Assembly (NCBI RefSeq): GCF_002078875.1
Contig: NC_034420.1
Coordinates: forward strand, 1,988,519-2,052,518
Direction of reading: 5' to 3'
Origin: Numida meleagris
Taxonomy: Eukaryota; Chordata; Aves; Galliformes; Numididae
DNA length: 64,000 nt
Shown: one piece after another, positions 13,198 through 25,017 of the stretch
Layout of the letters: every line of letters starts with the position of its first letter
Numbering within the stretch: the stretch's first letter is position 1
Made by a program: the position numbers and the translations under genes
The notes under the pieces: generated by a model
The model's input: only the letters and a program-made list of their open reading frames with translations
The model's database searches: none
Told to the model about the DNA's origin: nothing

Positions 13198-16100
13198 AAT
13201 CTGCTTTGGATCAAAAAGTCCCCAACGAGAGGCTTCCCAGGACAAGTGGTACCCTTCTGCATGAAGGTGATAGGGATGGGAAGGATGAGGGCTTCTCCTG
13301 AGACAGGTGTCCCCTGATGGGCATCACTGACTTGGGCTGGTGCCACCAGTCCCTACTGAGCATTATGGGATAGGCAAGGCGTCCAACCCAATCCAAGCTC
13401 CTGCCTCATCCCTTGGGGTCATCCCAGGGCCAGAGTTAGAAAATCCCCAGCTTCTCAGTGTAAGCAGACCAGGAGCAGGAGAGCTGGATGGGAAAAGAGA
13501 AGAGGCTTTTGCAGAAGGGACACAAAGAAATCTTTCCCTTTCCTCATTCACTCTCACCTACCCATTCCTGGGTGATGCCACCCTCATTTTGAGGGCAGTC
13601 ATACAGTTCTTGCTGTGGCTCCACGCAGCATGCAGGGTGGGAAGCCCTGTGATGGGTTCCTGCTGGTGCCAAAGCCGGCTGTTGGTTCCAGTGCTGCTGC
13701 ATGGAGCTGGCAGCTCCCATCAGCAGGGCTTCAGCCAGCCAAAATGCATCTGAGACACTGCTAGAGGTTGAGTTTGAGTGTGTTTCAAGAGAAAAGCAGA
13801 ATTTAACTGGATGAAAGCAGAAAGACCAATTTTTTTCTCCTCTCAATAAATGTAAGTTCTACTTGCTCCCAAGTTGACCTAATAATTGTAATTCTAAATT
13901 AAATGTAAATGTATTGGCTGCTGGTAAAGGTCATCCCACAGAAAACGGCTGTGTTTGCCTCTTCTTCAGATGCATGAATACTAAGCATGTATAATTCACA
14001 GAATCATTAGCAGATAAAGACATTCCCCACCTTTGCTCCCTCACTCTCAAGCAAATCCATTGCACAAGTCAGCAAGCAAAAGGAAATCTGTTCAGTCCTA
14101 CCTTCCATAGCCGGGTCCATCTGCCAGAAAAAGTGCAGTGCTCAGCGTGGCTCAGGACCTAGCAGGAGGCTGCCCGAGCTCAGGTGTGTGCTCGGAGGGG
14201 AGCAACCCCGTGCCCTTGGCTCACTGCTCCAGCAGGAGCCTTCCCACCAGAGCCAAGGGATGGGAAGGTAAGCACCAACAGAGGGGAAGTTACAGCACAG
14301 GCCACAACAAATTGTCACTTGGCAATAGGAGAACAGGCCCAGAGGCAGACATGGGCCTGAAGCCTCATCCCTGGGCACTGCTGGGAGCACTTCCCGTGCC
14401 AGCACATCCTGCTTTCATCCCCACCAGCCCCAAGAAAGGGCTGCTCTGGTGGCCCTGGTCACAGCCACACCTCACCTTGGGTGGGATGCAGCCCTGCCAG
14501 CCAGGCCCAGCCTATGGCAGCCACCCCAGGCACATCTGAAGCTGCTGTAACAGTAGGACCTATAGCTGCTGCCAAAGCCCCTCCATCCCCCAAGGACAGG
14601 AGCCCTCAGCTCCCCTCCTACCCAGCAGTACCCACAGAGACAGGATACCTACAACATAAAGAGTGCTCTACACCAGAAAACAGGTGCTGCATCATGGCTG
14701 AGCTATGGGCTTTAATTGCCCTGAGCAGCCTTACCTGGGACCCCCAGCTCTATACAAGATCTAGCTCTTCCTTTCTTCCCTTTTCAATCTGAGTTGATTC
14801 CTGTGAGCTGGTCAGTAGGGTCTAAGCTGCCCTGCAGGGTGTTCCCACCAATGTTGCCCCGTCCTGGGCACTACACCATAGTGCTGAGCTCTGTAACAGT
14901 GCTGACAGCCCCTGGCATCATAATAGCGTCAGGGCCTGCTGACAGCATGCAGAGGAAGGAGCAGGAGATAAGGCCTCCTGCTGTGCCTGGGCAGCAATTT
15001 GTGAACAAGGAGAGCAGAAAGCAGCACTGCGGGCAGGTAAGCACCGGCTGTGGTGGGTGGTTGGGTTTCAGTGGCGCTTCTGCATTTGGGCAGGGGACTG
15101 GGAGGTGATGGATGGCCTTGGCCAAGTCCTTGTTGCTGTCCCAGGCAGAGCTGTGTGCCAAAGCTTGTGGGATGACTTCTTGCTACATATCCCACTTTGT
15201 CCTGCAGTGAGGAAAACATGAGCACTGCTGGGGACTTCAGCTGGCCAGGTTCTGCCAGGTGCTCTCAGAGGTGGGGAGATGTGCTGTTGTCTTGCGATGT
15301 GTTGATCCCCTGTGAGGATTTGTTGCAGGAGGTGCCAATCTTCCTGGCCCAGCAGCACCTCTCCCGATCCTAACAGCGGGACCTGGGTGCATCTCCTATG
15401 GCCTGGGCTCTGTCCTTGTGCCTTTCTGCAGCTGCATGGAGCGAGGCAGGAGGTAGCCCCTTCCTGGGGAGGTGCTCGCTCATCCTGACACCTCTATTTG
15501 CATAGAGGCATTTGGGGCTTTTTGTTGTTGGCTGACTTATTGTGCGAGTTCTCAAAGCTGTGATACTGAATTATAAATTGAGACACTGTATCCGTGAAAG
15601 ATTGCTCTTTGACTATAGGCAGCATTATCGAATATGGCAGTCACAATAAATGCTTGCTATAAAGCCTAGCTAAATATGCTCTGCAATCCAAGATGTGCAA
15701 ATCAAGCAAGGAGAAAAATAACTGTAATATTTTTTCCAAACAAATCCAGAACCTTGGGTGATGATTTTGTTTAGCTTTATGTGTTGGCTCCTTGGCGAAA
15801 CGCTCTGGCAGCAGATAATGAAATGACCTACTTCTGCTGTCTTTGCTCATGACAACACATAAATTAAGAATTATGCCCTTTCAAATTAAACTTATCGTTT
15901 TTGTGGAAATGGGAGCACGGAGCAGGGCTGTGTGCTGGGAGCAGGAGCTGGTGCTGCCCGTCCCCTGGGGCTGAGCGTGGAGGCTGCTGTGCCATCAGCT
16001 CTGCCTCCTGGGGACCTCGTGGGCCTCGGGGCCAAGCGGTGCCGCTCAGCCATGGCTTAAGTAATGCTCTGGGTTTAAGGTAAATGCTGACTTGAAAGCT

Positions 16101-18289
16101 CCTGTAAACTGGTATTACTTAGAGCGAGTGCCCGGGGAGACCCTCCCTCTCGATGGGGATTGCTGTGCCTCTGCCTGCATGCAGTGTGTAATGCTTTGTA
16201 ATACTTCCTGGCCAGGTGACAGCAAAAGGATGCTGGCTTTAATTGAATTTCAGATGGGGAGCACGGTTTGCAGCCTGTGGGGCTGGGACTTGGGGTGGGG
16301 TGGGGGGGATCTCTGAACTGTGATGGAGGCACTACTGAGCCAGAGTGTGGATATTTGTTAAAATGACATCTGTGTGTGCCCACTGCAGCCTTGGAGCTGA
16401 GAGGCCGGGTCAGGACAAGGTTGTTTAATAACGCTGTGTAATTTCCTGAGGATGTCGAGGGCTGGGAGGAAGGAGCGTGGTCCAGGAGCACTGCGTGCTG
16501 GTGGGGAGGGCTGGAGAGCTGGGGCAGCTCCTGCCTTCCCCAAACACATTCAATACTCTGTGCAGTCCATTATGAAACCAAACGCTGTATTTCCATAAGC
16601 AGGAGGCTAAATATAGAGCTCGGTGCTCTCTGTTTCTGCACCCTGGGGGCACTTTCCACATGTGCCTGTCTGTGCTGGGGCTGTGAGCGAGCGCGGGGAT
16701 GTGGGGACACCTGGAGCAGGATGGGCCCATCGGCTGGGGATGGCTCTGAGCTCCCCCCACACGGGTCGCAGCTGTTCACCGTGCTGATGCCACTCCCAGA
16801 AATGTCTTATTTAGGGCAGATTTTATTTTCCAAAGCAGACTGGGGCTCAGTCTGAGCTACCTGGGGCCCCTCATTTGGAGGGATGTGCTGGTAGGCTGAT
16901 CGAAGGCGCTCCAGCCTCATGGCTTGATTTTCTTCTCCCTTTTCATGGCAGATTGATTTTCCTGCCAATGCACTCTCCCCGATGAAGTTCCCATCACTGC
17001 TAAGTTCAGGCTCCACTTTGTTCTAATTATTGCTGTCTCCACACAAAGTGAGCGAGGCAAATTCTCTGGTCTATATTAAGGTGTAAGGGAGATGATAACC
17101 CTGCACAGCTGGGGAGGCTGCGGGGAGCAGTGGCTCAAAGCAGCATCTTCCCTCCTCCAGGATGAAAGCAGGAGTGGCTTTTTGCTGGAACACCCCTGGG
17201 AAGGTGATGCCCACCTGGCGTGGAGCTGTCTCCCTGGCTGAGGCAGGAGCTGCTTTTCCCTGGGGTCTGGGTTAAAGCCAGGACCTGCATGCTCCCATCA
17301 CCAAGAGCAGAAGATGAGGACAAGGAGCACTGTCATGATGAGGAGAGGGGCTGGGCTGCTCCAAGGTCACTTCTCTCCCAGGCTGCAGAGTGGGGCTCCA
17401 GCCTTGTGCTGCCTCAGTTATTTCTTACTCCCTAGTACAGTTTTTCTCCCCAGAGATCTTTTTGCTCTTGCCAGATTGCCAGCACTCAAAGTCTCCCATA
17501 ATAACATTATGCAGTAGAAATGCAAACTCAGCTACCCATACTCCAGGTGAGATCCTTGCATGCTGTCCTTGGAGCCATGTCTCAACAAACAGAATTTATC
17601 CCTTCCTCCATCCATCCTAAACTACAGATCTGACCCCACAAGCCACCCCAGCTCCATGCCCATGAGCATAACCCCTCATGAGAAGGCTGGGGCAGCAGGT
17701 GGGCTGTGCTGCTGTCATTATGACATCGCCTTGCCCACCAGTGGGTGGGTGTTGCTTTGGGGAAGACAACATCAGATGATGACAACTCCTGTTGTGATGC
17801 TGGGAGCCAGGAGCAGTGTGGAAGCAGTGATGACTCGTGCAGCTGGGAAGCAGTGCTGCTGTGGGTGGATGCTCAGTGCTGGAGCTCTGTACTCCTCTGC
17901 AGCTGTAGGAGACTGGGGCTGGGAGATAGAGCAACAAGGGCTGAAAGTGCCCTGAATACCAGAGCAGCCCATGTATACCTGGAAAGGAGTTCCAGGGCTT
18001 GGCCAGACCCTAACCCTGTCCTGTTGCTTGGCACCACTGGAAAGATCCTGGTGCCATCTACTTGACCCCTGCCCTTTGGGTGTTGATAAGCACTGATTGG
18101 ATCCCCTCTCAGATCCAGCTGAGCTGGAGCATGTGGAGTTAGAGCTCTTCTGAGCTGAGTGCCATTTTTCAGTTGAAATGCTGTTTTGCTCTGAAGATCC
18201 AACTCTAGACAAAAAGGCCATTTTGGAGAAGGCATTTTTACCAAAAACCTCAAAATGTTTTAAAATAATCCACCAAGGAACTTGGGAAT
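13198..18289. other. Non-coding 5.1 kb, no gene recognised
   Basis: No exon or RNA gene was recognised. Sub-features: an AT-rich block at about 13840-14040, a larger one at 15545-15905 (separate entry), and a G-rich tract at about 16287-16311. Open frames such as the 190-codon minus frame at 17772-18344 have no domain and overlap plus-strand frames. Confidence 0.6.
15545..15905. promoter_or_regulatory. Candidate conserved regulatory element (AT-rich island)
   Basis: About 360 bp of non-repetitive, AT-rich sequence between GC-rich flanks. It contains 'gaattataaattgag', 'cacaataaatgcttg', 'cataaattaagaattatgcc' and further TAAT/ATTA cores. There is no CR1 signature and no long open frame. Composition suggests a conserved non-coding element; this is inference. 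Confidence 0.3.
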
Positions 18290-18352
18290 GCTCAGGCTGG
18301 AAGGAGCACTGGAGGTCCTCTATGCCACCCCAAGGCAAAACCAACTTGAGCT
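18290..18352 (-). mobile_element. Probable short CR1 fragment
   Basis: 'ctcaggctggaaggagcact' is followed by 'ggaggtcctctatgccaccc' and 'aaggcaaaaccaacttgagc'. This fits the CR1 wording 'ggctggaagggacctctggaggtcatctagtcc...aggcaggaccaactagagc' in reverse orientation. Both ends have decayed, so only an internal scrap of the 3' UTR is left. Confidence 0.6.
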
Positions 18353-21300
18353 GGATTTGTCTCTGAATTTATGTTGCATTTTTTACATCTTTGAGTGCCA
18401 ATCTGATTATTTTTCTATTTGAAGCAACCTCCAAAATCCGATCTCCGTCAAGAAAGCTTAAAAAGTTTATGGCAAACAGTTGAGAAGCTGGATGTGGAAA
18501 TAGTACTTCAACATCAGACATTTGCTGGCCTATCCTGGATCACTTCTGAGGGACACCTGTCCAACTTTGCCCACGGGCTGTGCACGCCTTGCTCCTGTCC
18601 CTTGCAGAGCTGCTGCCATGGGCACGGAATGCTGAGCTCAATCCTCTTGGTGCTGAGCGTGGAAGTGGCACCTTTAAAGGCAGAGTACCGGTGTGTGCAT
18701 AAAACCATCTCTTTTTTATTACTCTCATTTTGTTTTTCTTCCTGTTACTAATCTCATTATGCTTAGGAGTGTAAATTTAGGTTGGCACAAATCTGTATTG
18801 CTGAAATATTTTACCTTAAGTTCTTCGAAGCTCTCTCCATCTGTGAGGATAATGCTAAGTATTAATTAACCAGCTAATCCTATGCAGTGCTTGCAAAACA
18901 TAAAACACCGTGTGGAAGCAGGTCCAAAGCGTGATTCTGACCTCCTAACAGACTTCTTTGGGGAGAATGATTCAGGGTTTTCTCATTGCACCGAGCGGTG
19001 CCAAGCCTGATGTGAGCAGGTTTGCTGTGCTCGCACCATGCGGTGCTGCCCTGCTCCACCCCCATATCTGCATCAGCTCTGGGGGCAGTGGGCTCTGCCC
19101 TGGTGCCCTGTACCCACCCAGCTCCATTTGCCAGTGATGCGAGGGGTATCGGTGCAAAATCTGTTCATTAGTGGAGTAATTGAGCTTCTGATTTCCAATG
19201 ACAGGCTGAGCCCAGATCCGTGCTGACTTGTGTGCAACCAGCATCCCTCAAAGAGGAGCTGTGGGGTTTGTGCGCTGTGTCAGGACGGGCAGGGGCAGAA
19301 ATCCAGTGTCTGCTTTTGTGGTGTCGAGCAATAGGGGAAGTCTGCGTTTCTGTGCAGTGTTCTCTGCTGGGGAAAAACTCCAGAGCAGAGTGCTCAGGTA
19401 GTGACTCCTTGCTGCTCTGTGAGCCAGCGCTCACATAGCTGAGGAGCCAGCTGTGTCCCAGACCCACAGCCACTGCTGACCTGGTGCCAAGCCCTCGGGT
19501 GGCACTCGGCTGCATGGCATCTCTGCAGGACGTGAAGGCAGACAGAGCACTTTGGTGGAGTGAGAGTTTTGCTTACGTCCTGAATTACTGAACCAGGTGG
19601 TAAACACCTGTTCTTGCACTGTGGAATTTCTGCCAGAATTATGGTGGCATGTGGCAGCTGCCCTCTGCTCCTGCGCCCATACCTGCAACAACAGGGCCAG
19701 CAGTGATCCCAGCATAGGCTTGGCCACAGCTCTGCAGTTTGGAGGAGCAGTGTAAAGTCAGAGTGCCCAGATTAGAGAAGCCTCTTTTGCTGAGGGCTGC
19801 TTGGGTTTCCCATGGCTGTGAGACGAGGACAGCGTCCGGGCCTGGCCCTTGGCTTGGGGCCATTGGGCTGCCCCTGAGGAAATACAAACTGTTACAGTGG
19901 AATGATCCAGAATTCACAGAATGTCACTAGAACCAGAATCTGAGATGCTATTTCTAATTAAGTATTGCTCTGATACTTCATATTTTCTCCCAGCTTCACA
20001 ATATTCTGATAATTGCAGCCACACTCCCATCCCTCTGGCTTTAATTTGCAGCCCATCACAACACTGGTTAGGATAATCAATCTTTAAGGTCATTATCTCG
20101 AGCTTTTTCCCAATATGTTCTCCTGTAGTTTGACCAGATCGTTGTGTTCTTCCTTCAGATCTTTATTTTTCTCCTCTGTGGCTGGTGGAGACAAATTACC
20201 CTTGGGTGAGGAACCATCCCCAGCACTGAGCATTCCAGACTCCACAGGGCACAGAGCAGCCCTGACAAAAACGTGCCCCCGAAGCATTGCTCACTGCAGA
20301 CTGATGACAGCACGCTTCTCGCTGTGGCTGCATGGGGCACTGTGTGTGTTTGAGCAATGCACCGACAGCTCTGGGTGTCATCACCAACTTTGGTTTGTTC
20401 CACAGAGCATCCCCTGTGCAGCCGGTGGGGATGAGTCCCCGGCCACATTGGTGAGAAGCTTGTGTGACGTGTGGCCTCTTACTGGAGGTGCAGGGAAGGA
20501 AGGGAAACCAATGTAGAGACCTGAAGCGTGAAGCCTCAAGTGGAGTATTTCCTTTAATGCTTCTCCTTGTCCCTGCTCCTTTCAGGCAAAGAGTTTTTAC
20601 AGCCCTGTTTGGCCGTCTGGATTGCAGTAAGGACAGCAATAACTGTCCTTTGAAGGGGCAGAAAGGAAAAAAAACGAGCTAATATGTGCTGCAGAAATTG
20701 CTGCTGTTCTTCTTGGTGCCTGGTGCCACTTCTTGAAGCTGAAGACCAGAACCTGTGCAGTGCTGGGGCAGCTGCTGGCCCTGCTGTGCCCTTGCTGCCC
20801 TGCAGACCCCGCATGGCACAACGTGTTGCTGCCTGCTCTTGTCTCAACCCAGCGCTTGCTGGCACTGAGCTAAGGGATTCTCTTATCCCCTGTGCAGAGG
20901 TTTTCCTTCTCAGAATGTTCCAGCTTGCTCTCCTCACCCTTGCACTGCTGTCCCACAGTTAAGGGCTGCTCCCCTCCACGTGCAGCCTGGCGCTTCCATT
21001 GCCGGCTCCGGGTGTCCTGGAGGTGTCTGCAGTTCTCCCAGCAATGCCTTCTCCTGTTTCCAATTATTGCTGCCTATTTTTATTTCCTTTTATCTCAAAT
21101 CCTTTTTTTCCCACCCAGAAATGATCCCGCCAGAGGGCGATTCCGTCGGTAATATTGCTTTTGCATTTTAGACTTTTCAAGGACTAATGAACTTTATTAG
21201 ATTATAATGAACTTATTACTCAGCGCTGCTGACCTGCTTTCTAAAGAACTTGAATTATTATTTGGAACAGGCCTGTTGAGGGACTGCCTTTTTCTTTTTG

Positions 21301-21627
21301 CAGTGCAGTGCTGGGCACATTAACTCTTTGGATTTCACTTTTTTTCTCAACTTTTTTTTTTTATCTGAAGATCCCTGTGAAATACAGCAGCTCTGTGCTC
21401 TGAAGAGTGTGGGCTGCAAGGATATGGAGCTCCAGCCTTCAGGAGATGTACCAAAACTGCTGGCTCCCATCTCTGGCTTCCAGGACACCGTTGTGTCCTG
21501 GCACCACTTGGGGATGCTGAGAAATGTCCCATGACCAAGCACTGAAAGCCCAGAGCTGGGACCTGGGGATGGAGGTGCTGGAGTTGTCCATGGAGATGTT
21601 TCTGACCTCTCCTCCTGCTTCGCTTCT
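18353..21627. other. Non-coding 3.3 kb, no confirmed gene
   Basis: AT-rich blocks lie at about 18700-18900, 19930-20110 and 21160-21270. A short minus-strand frame with coiled-coil spacing at 20093-20175 is discussed in the findings. Otherwise only chance open frames were seen. Confidence 0.55.
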
Positions 21628-22005
21628 CTGGGAGAGGGGTTGTTCAGCGTGGAGAAGAGGAGCTCAGGGGAGACCTATCGCTCCCTACAGCGCCCTGAGA
21701 GGAGGTTGTGGTGAGGCAGGGTCGGCTTCTGCTCCCGGATAACAGAGATAGGATGAGAGGTGGTGGCCTCAAGATGTGTCGGGGAGGTTCAGGTTGGATA
21801 TTAGGAAACATTTCTTCTTTGAAAGAATGGTGATGCGTTGGCACAGGCTGCCCAGGGAGGTGATGGAGTCACCATCCCTGCAGGTGTTCCAGAGCTGTGT
21901 AGGTTTAACACTGAGGGCTGTGGTTGGTGGCCATGGTGGGGGTGGGTTGACATTTGGGCTTGATGATGCTAGTGGTCTCTTCCAACCTCAACGATTCTGC
22001 AATTA
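21628..22005 (+). mobile_element. CR1 LINE 3' fragment, longest in window
   Basis: About 380 bp of CR1 in order. It starts in the very end of ORF2 (the 'ttcagcgtggagaagagg' segment encodes a decayed FSLEKRR-like stretch). It then runs through 'gataggatgagaggtggtgg', 'aggttcaggttggatattag', 'ggcacaggctgcccagggag', 'tggagtcaccatccctgcag' and the terminus 'ggtctcttccaacctcaacg'. It is 5'-truncated. The open frames crossing it are not functional: the ORF2 portion is only the last few dozen codons and is already altered. Confidence 0.95.
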
Positions 22006-24949
22006 GTGCGCTGTCTCTGGCATTGGCTTACATGGAGATGTGTGGTTGCCCCCCCAGCCCAGGTGTGCTATATCAGGGCCTGATCCTTGTAACAAGGAGC
22101 CAGCACTGGAGCTTGAGTGTGAGCCTGTGGGGCTGTAGCTTCTGGGTGTGCATCAGCTGAGTGCTTCACCCTCCCTGTTCTCACCCTTGCTGCCTGCCTC
22201 AAGCTGTGCGCATCCCCAAAGCTGGGTTCTGCATCTTCTTGCCTACCCAGCAGTGGGGCCAGGCATTGTACTGGTGTTTGCTCGCAGTCTGCTGGAGCCC
22301 TGTGCTCCTCAGCTCAGTGTGAGCAGCAGGGGATGGATGAGATGTGAGTGCTTGAGTCAGGTGCTGGCAGGGCACCTGCTCGCTGCAAATCAGTGTTCAT
22401 CTTCATGATGTGCTCTGCTGGGACAGAGGGAAGGGGGCAAGGGGAAGGGCCCTGGCTGGGCTGGCTGTCCCCATGTCCAGCTGCAGCCCTCCTGAGTAGC
22501 AAGATCAGGGAGTGTGACAGCAGGAGGTGGGAAGAGAGAAGCACGGACAGAAAAGGACCAGCATTTCCTTCCTACTGCTTCACTTGCTTTAGTGCAAGTT
22601 GTTGCAGGAGAGGCAGGGAGTGGTGGATTTGTGCCCCAGAAGTTCCCTTTCTAGAAGAGTTTTGCTACTAGGGGGAGAGGCTGAGGGTGCTGGGTGTTAC
22701 AGGAGCCCCAGAATGAGCCAGAGAGCTGGGACCCCTCAGCACTTTCATAGAGCAGAGCTGGGTGCACCTTGCAGAGTGGGATGGGGTCTGAGCCCGTGGC
22801 ACGGAGATGTTGGTAGGCGAGCAGTGGGGCGGGGATGCAGGGCAGAAGGGCAGAGGCTAAAACTGTCGGATGTGCATTTGTGGATGAATATTGCTGGCAA
22901 TTATGATAATGGCCAGGATACCCAAACCTGACATCTTCCTCATGGATGATGAATAAGCTGTCTGACTCCTGTACATTTTTTATTCAAAACCTCAATGCCA
23001 GCTAATCCGGTGCTCCTGTGCTAAATGCTAATGAGGAGTGTACTGCCTGCTGCCCATACTGAGCAGAGAGGCAACTCCTGGGATCAAGAGGGTTAAGTAT
23101 TGAAATTGTCTCGTACATTAAATAATTAGTAGACAAACAGATTGACTTCTCGAGCCATCACCAGCCCCATCTGTTTCCTGTGTGCTTGCTCTCCCTTCGC
23201 CTGATGGATAACTGGGCAGAGCCGCACTGAATTCCTTGCCCCTTGCATGGGCACGGCGTGGGGAGAGGTGGGGCTGCCCTGTCCCTGGGGCTGTAACTGG
23301 GAGCAGCTGAGCCCCACATGGGCAGTGATGGAGCGGTGCAGACACCGTGTACCCATCCCCGCACACCGCGCTGCTGCCAGGCCCCTTCCAGCTGGAAGAG
23401 AAACTGAGGGCAGAGGCCCAGGAGGAACAATTCCACTGCGCTTCAGCCCGGCTCACAACAAAACAGCGCGGAGCGCAGGCTGCGGGCCGGCCGGGGGGAA
23501 CGCTTTGAAAGGCCATTTGCTGCACAGAGATGTTGCTGTAAATGGTCCAGATGGGGGCTTGAAAGCTTTTATTCCTTTATTTCCTTTTCGGTGCTGATGC
23601 TCGAAGGTTTCCTGTAATTGCTTCCCTGTTTTTACTGCTCTGCGGCTTTCCTGAAATATTTTTGTTTTAATTACAATATTGATTTAGATACAGTGCTAAA
23701 AAGACCCCTGAAAAAGTTAATGAAAAGCAATTACCAAGGAGGGCTCTAATAGAAAGGAGCTGCGTGGGAGCCGGCTCGGTTCTTGTGGTCGCTGCTATTG
23801 GTGGGCCCTGGGAAGGGGCAGGGGGGCTTACACGTGGGCTTACACGTGGGCAGGACGCTGCCCTCCATGAAGCAATGGGGAGTGAAGGTTGTGCCCAAAC
23901 CTTGCTCAGCCTGGGAGCTGGAGCGATGCGAGGCACCCTCCTGCCCATCTGCCAGCACACCCCTGGTGGCACCAAGCTGTGTTCCCTGCTGTGCTCTGCT
24001 CTCCCCGGTGCGCGGCTCAGCGTGCCGTGGGGATGCCACATTGCGACCTTTTGTGCTGCGTTCTGATTTCTTGTACGAGGGCTCTCCCATAAGGCTGTTA
24101 CCATGACAGATCGCTGCTCGGCGGCGTGAGTGTGACGTGGGCTGGGGAAGAAAGGAGGCATTGAGAGGCACTGAATGTTATCTTGTCAAGGTAATAAAAG
24201 AGATGAACCTTAGGCGTGCCATGGAGAAGTTGACTTTTTTCTAAAATATGACATATTGCTGGGAAAACTCTATCAAGAATTTTTAAAGGTGAAAACCCTT
24301 CATCCAGTTGACTCCTGAGGAAGGTTCCTTGGCACAGGAGATATAAAGAAAGGCTTTGCCCTCTGCTATTGCAGCAGGAAAGGGAAGTCCTATGAATACA
24401 CACCGGATTAATGAGACAGAGAACTCATAAATATGCCAGAAAACCCACAATGGTTGGAGATGAAATAGATGCCTCGTTGGGATGCAAATGAAGGGATCCT
24501 ACAAGGTGGTGCTCACAGCAGTGATCAGGTTGAGATCAGCCTGGAAAATACCATGCCAGTGTTTGCACAGACCTCCCTGGGATTTGGAGCAGCAGGCAAT
24601 ATGCTGAAATGCATCCTCTGGTACAGCCTTTGCTTTTTCCCATTGCATTTAATCCCCTCATTGCAATGGGTGTGTATGTGGGTTCGTCTGGCTCCATCCT
24701 GCCGTGCTCTGGGGGATGCTGAGTACATGGTTGCAGCATTGAGCACAGCGCTTGCTGCGTGCTGCAGGCTGGGTGCCACCTCTGCATCCAAGCTGGGGTA
24801 GGAAGGAACACAAGATACTACAATACCTCCATGTTGGGCATGGGGATGTCATGCTCAGAAGCATGTTTTTATGCATGCATGGAGGGACAGGCACGGGCTG
24901 GGGGCTCTGCTGAGTCCTTCCCTGCTCAGCTCCCTGCCCCGCAGATCTG
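22006..24949. other. Non-coding 2.9 kb, no gene recognised
   Basis: Holds an AT-rich island at 22860-23145 (separate entry), a small CpG-dense patch at about 23440-23505, an exact 12-bp direct repeat 'cttacacgtggg' at about 23828-23851, and an AT-rich block at about 23570-23755. Overlapping frames at 23118-24171 are GC-driven chance frames. Confidence 0.55.
22860..23145. promoter_or_regulatory. Candidate conserved regulatory element (AT-rich island)
   Basis: Non-repetitive AT-rich block with 'gcaattatgataatggcc', 'gctaatccggtgct', 'aaatgctaatgagg' and 'aaataattagtagac'. It carries several homeodomain-type TAAT cores and no CR1 signature. It is called by composition only. Confidence 0.25.
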
Positions 24950-25017
24950 GCATCATAAAATGGCATAGGTTGGAGGGGACCTCAGAGATCATCTAGATCC
25001 ACCCCCCTGAAGGGTGG
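24950..25017 (-). mobile_element. CR1 LINE 3'-end fragment
   Basis: 'catcataaaatggcataggt' is followed by 'tggaggggacctcagagatc' and 'atctagatccacccccctg'. This is the reverse complement of a CR1 terminus with the GGTTGGA...GACCT...GATCATCTAG order. It is short and 5'-truncated. Confidence 0.85.

Noticed and set aside
13995..14030. 'cacagaatcattag' resembling a CR1 3' end
   Set aside because: Only about 14 bases fit and the following bases do not continue the CR1 order. It is probably coincidence.
17455..17525. Minus-strand VIMGDF motif resembling a LINE endonuclease
   Set aside because: The six-residue match recalls the GDFN motif of CR1-type endonucleases, but no neighbouring endonuclease motif was found in frame, so it is too short to support.
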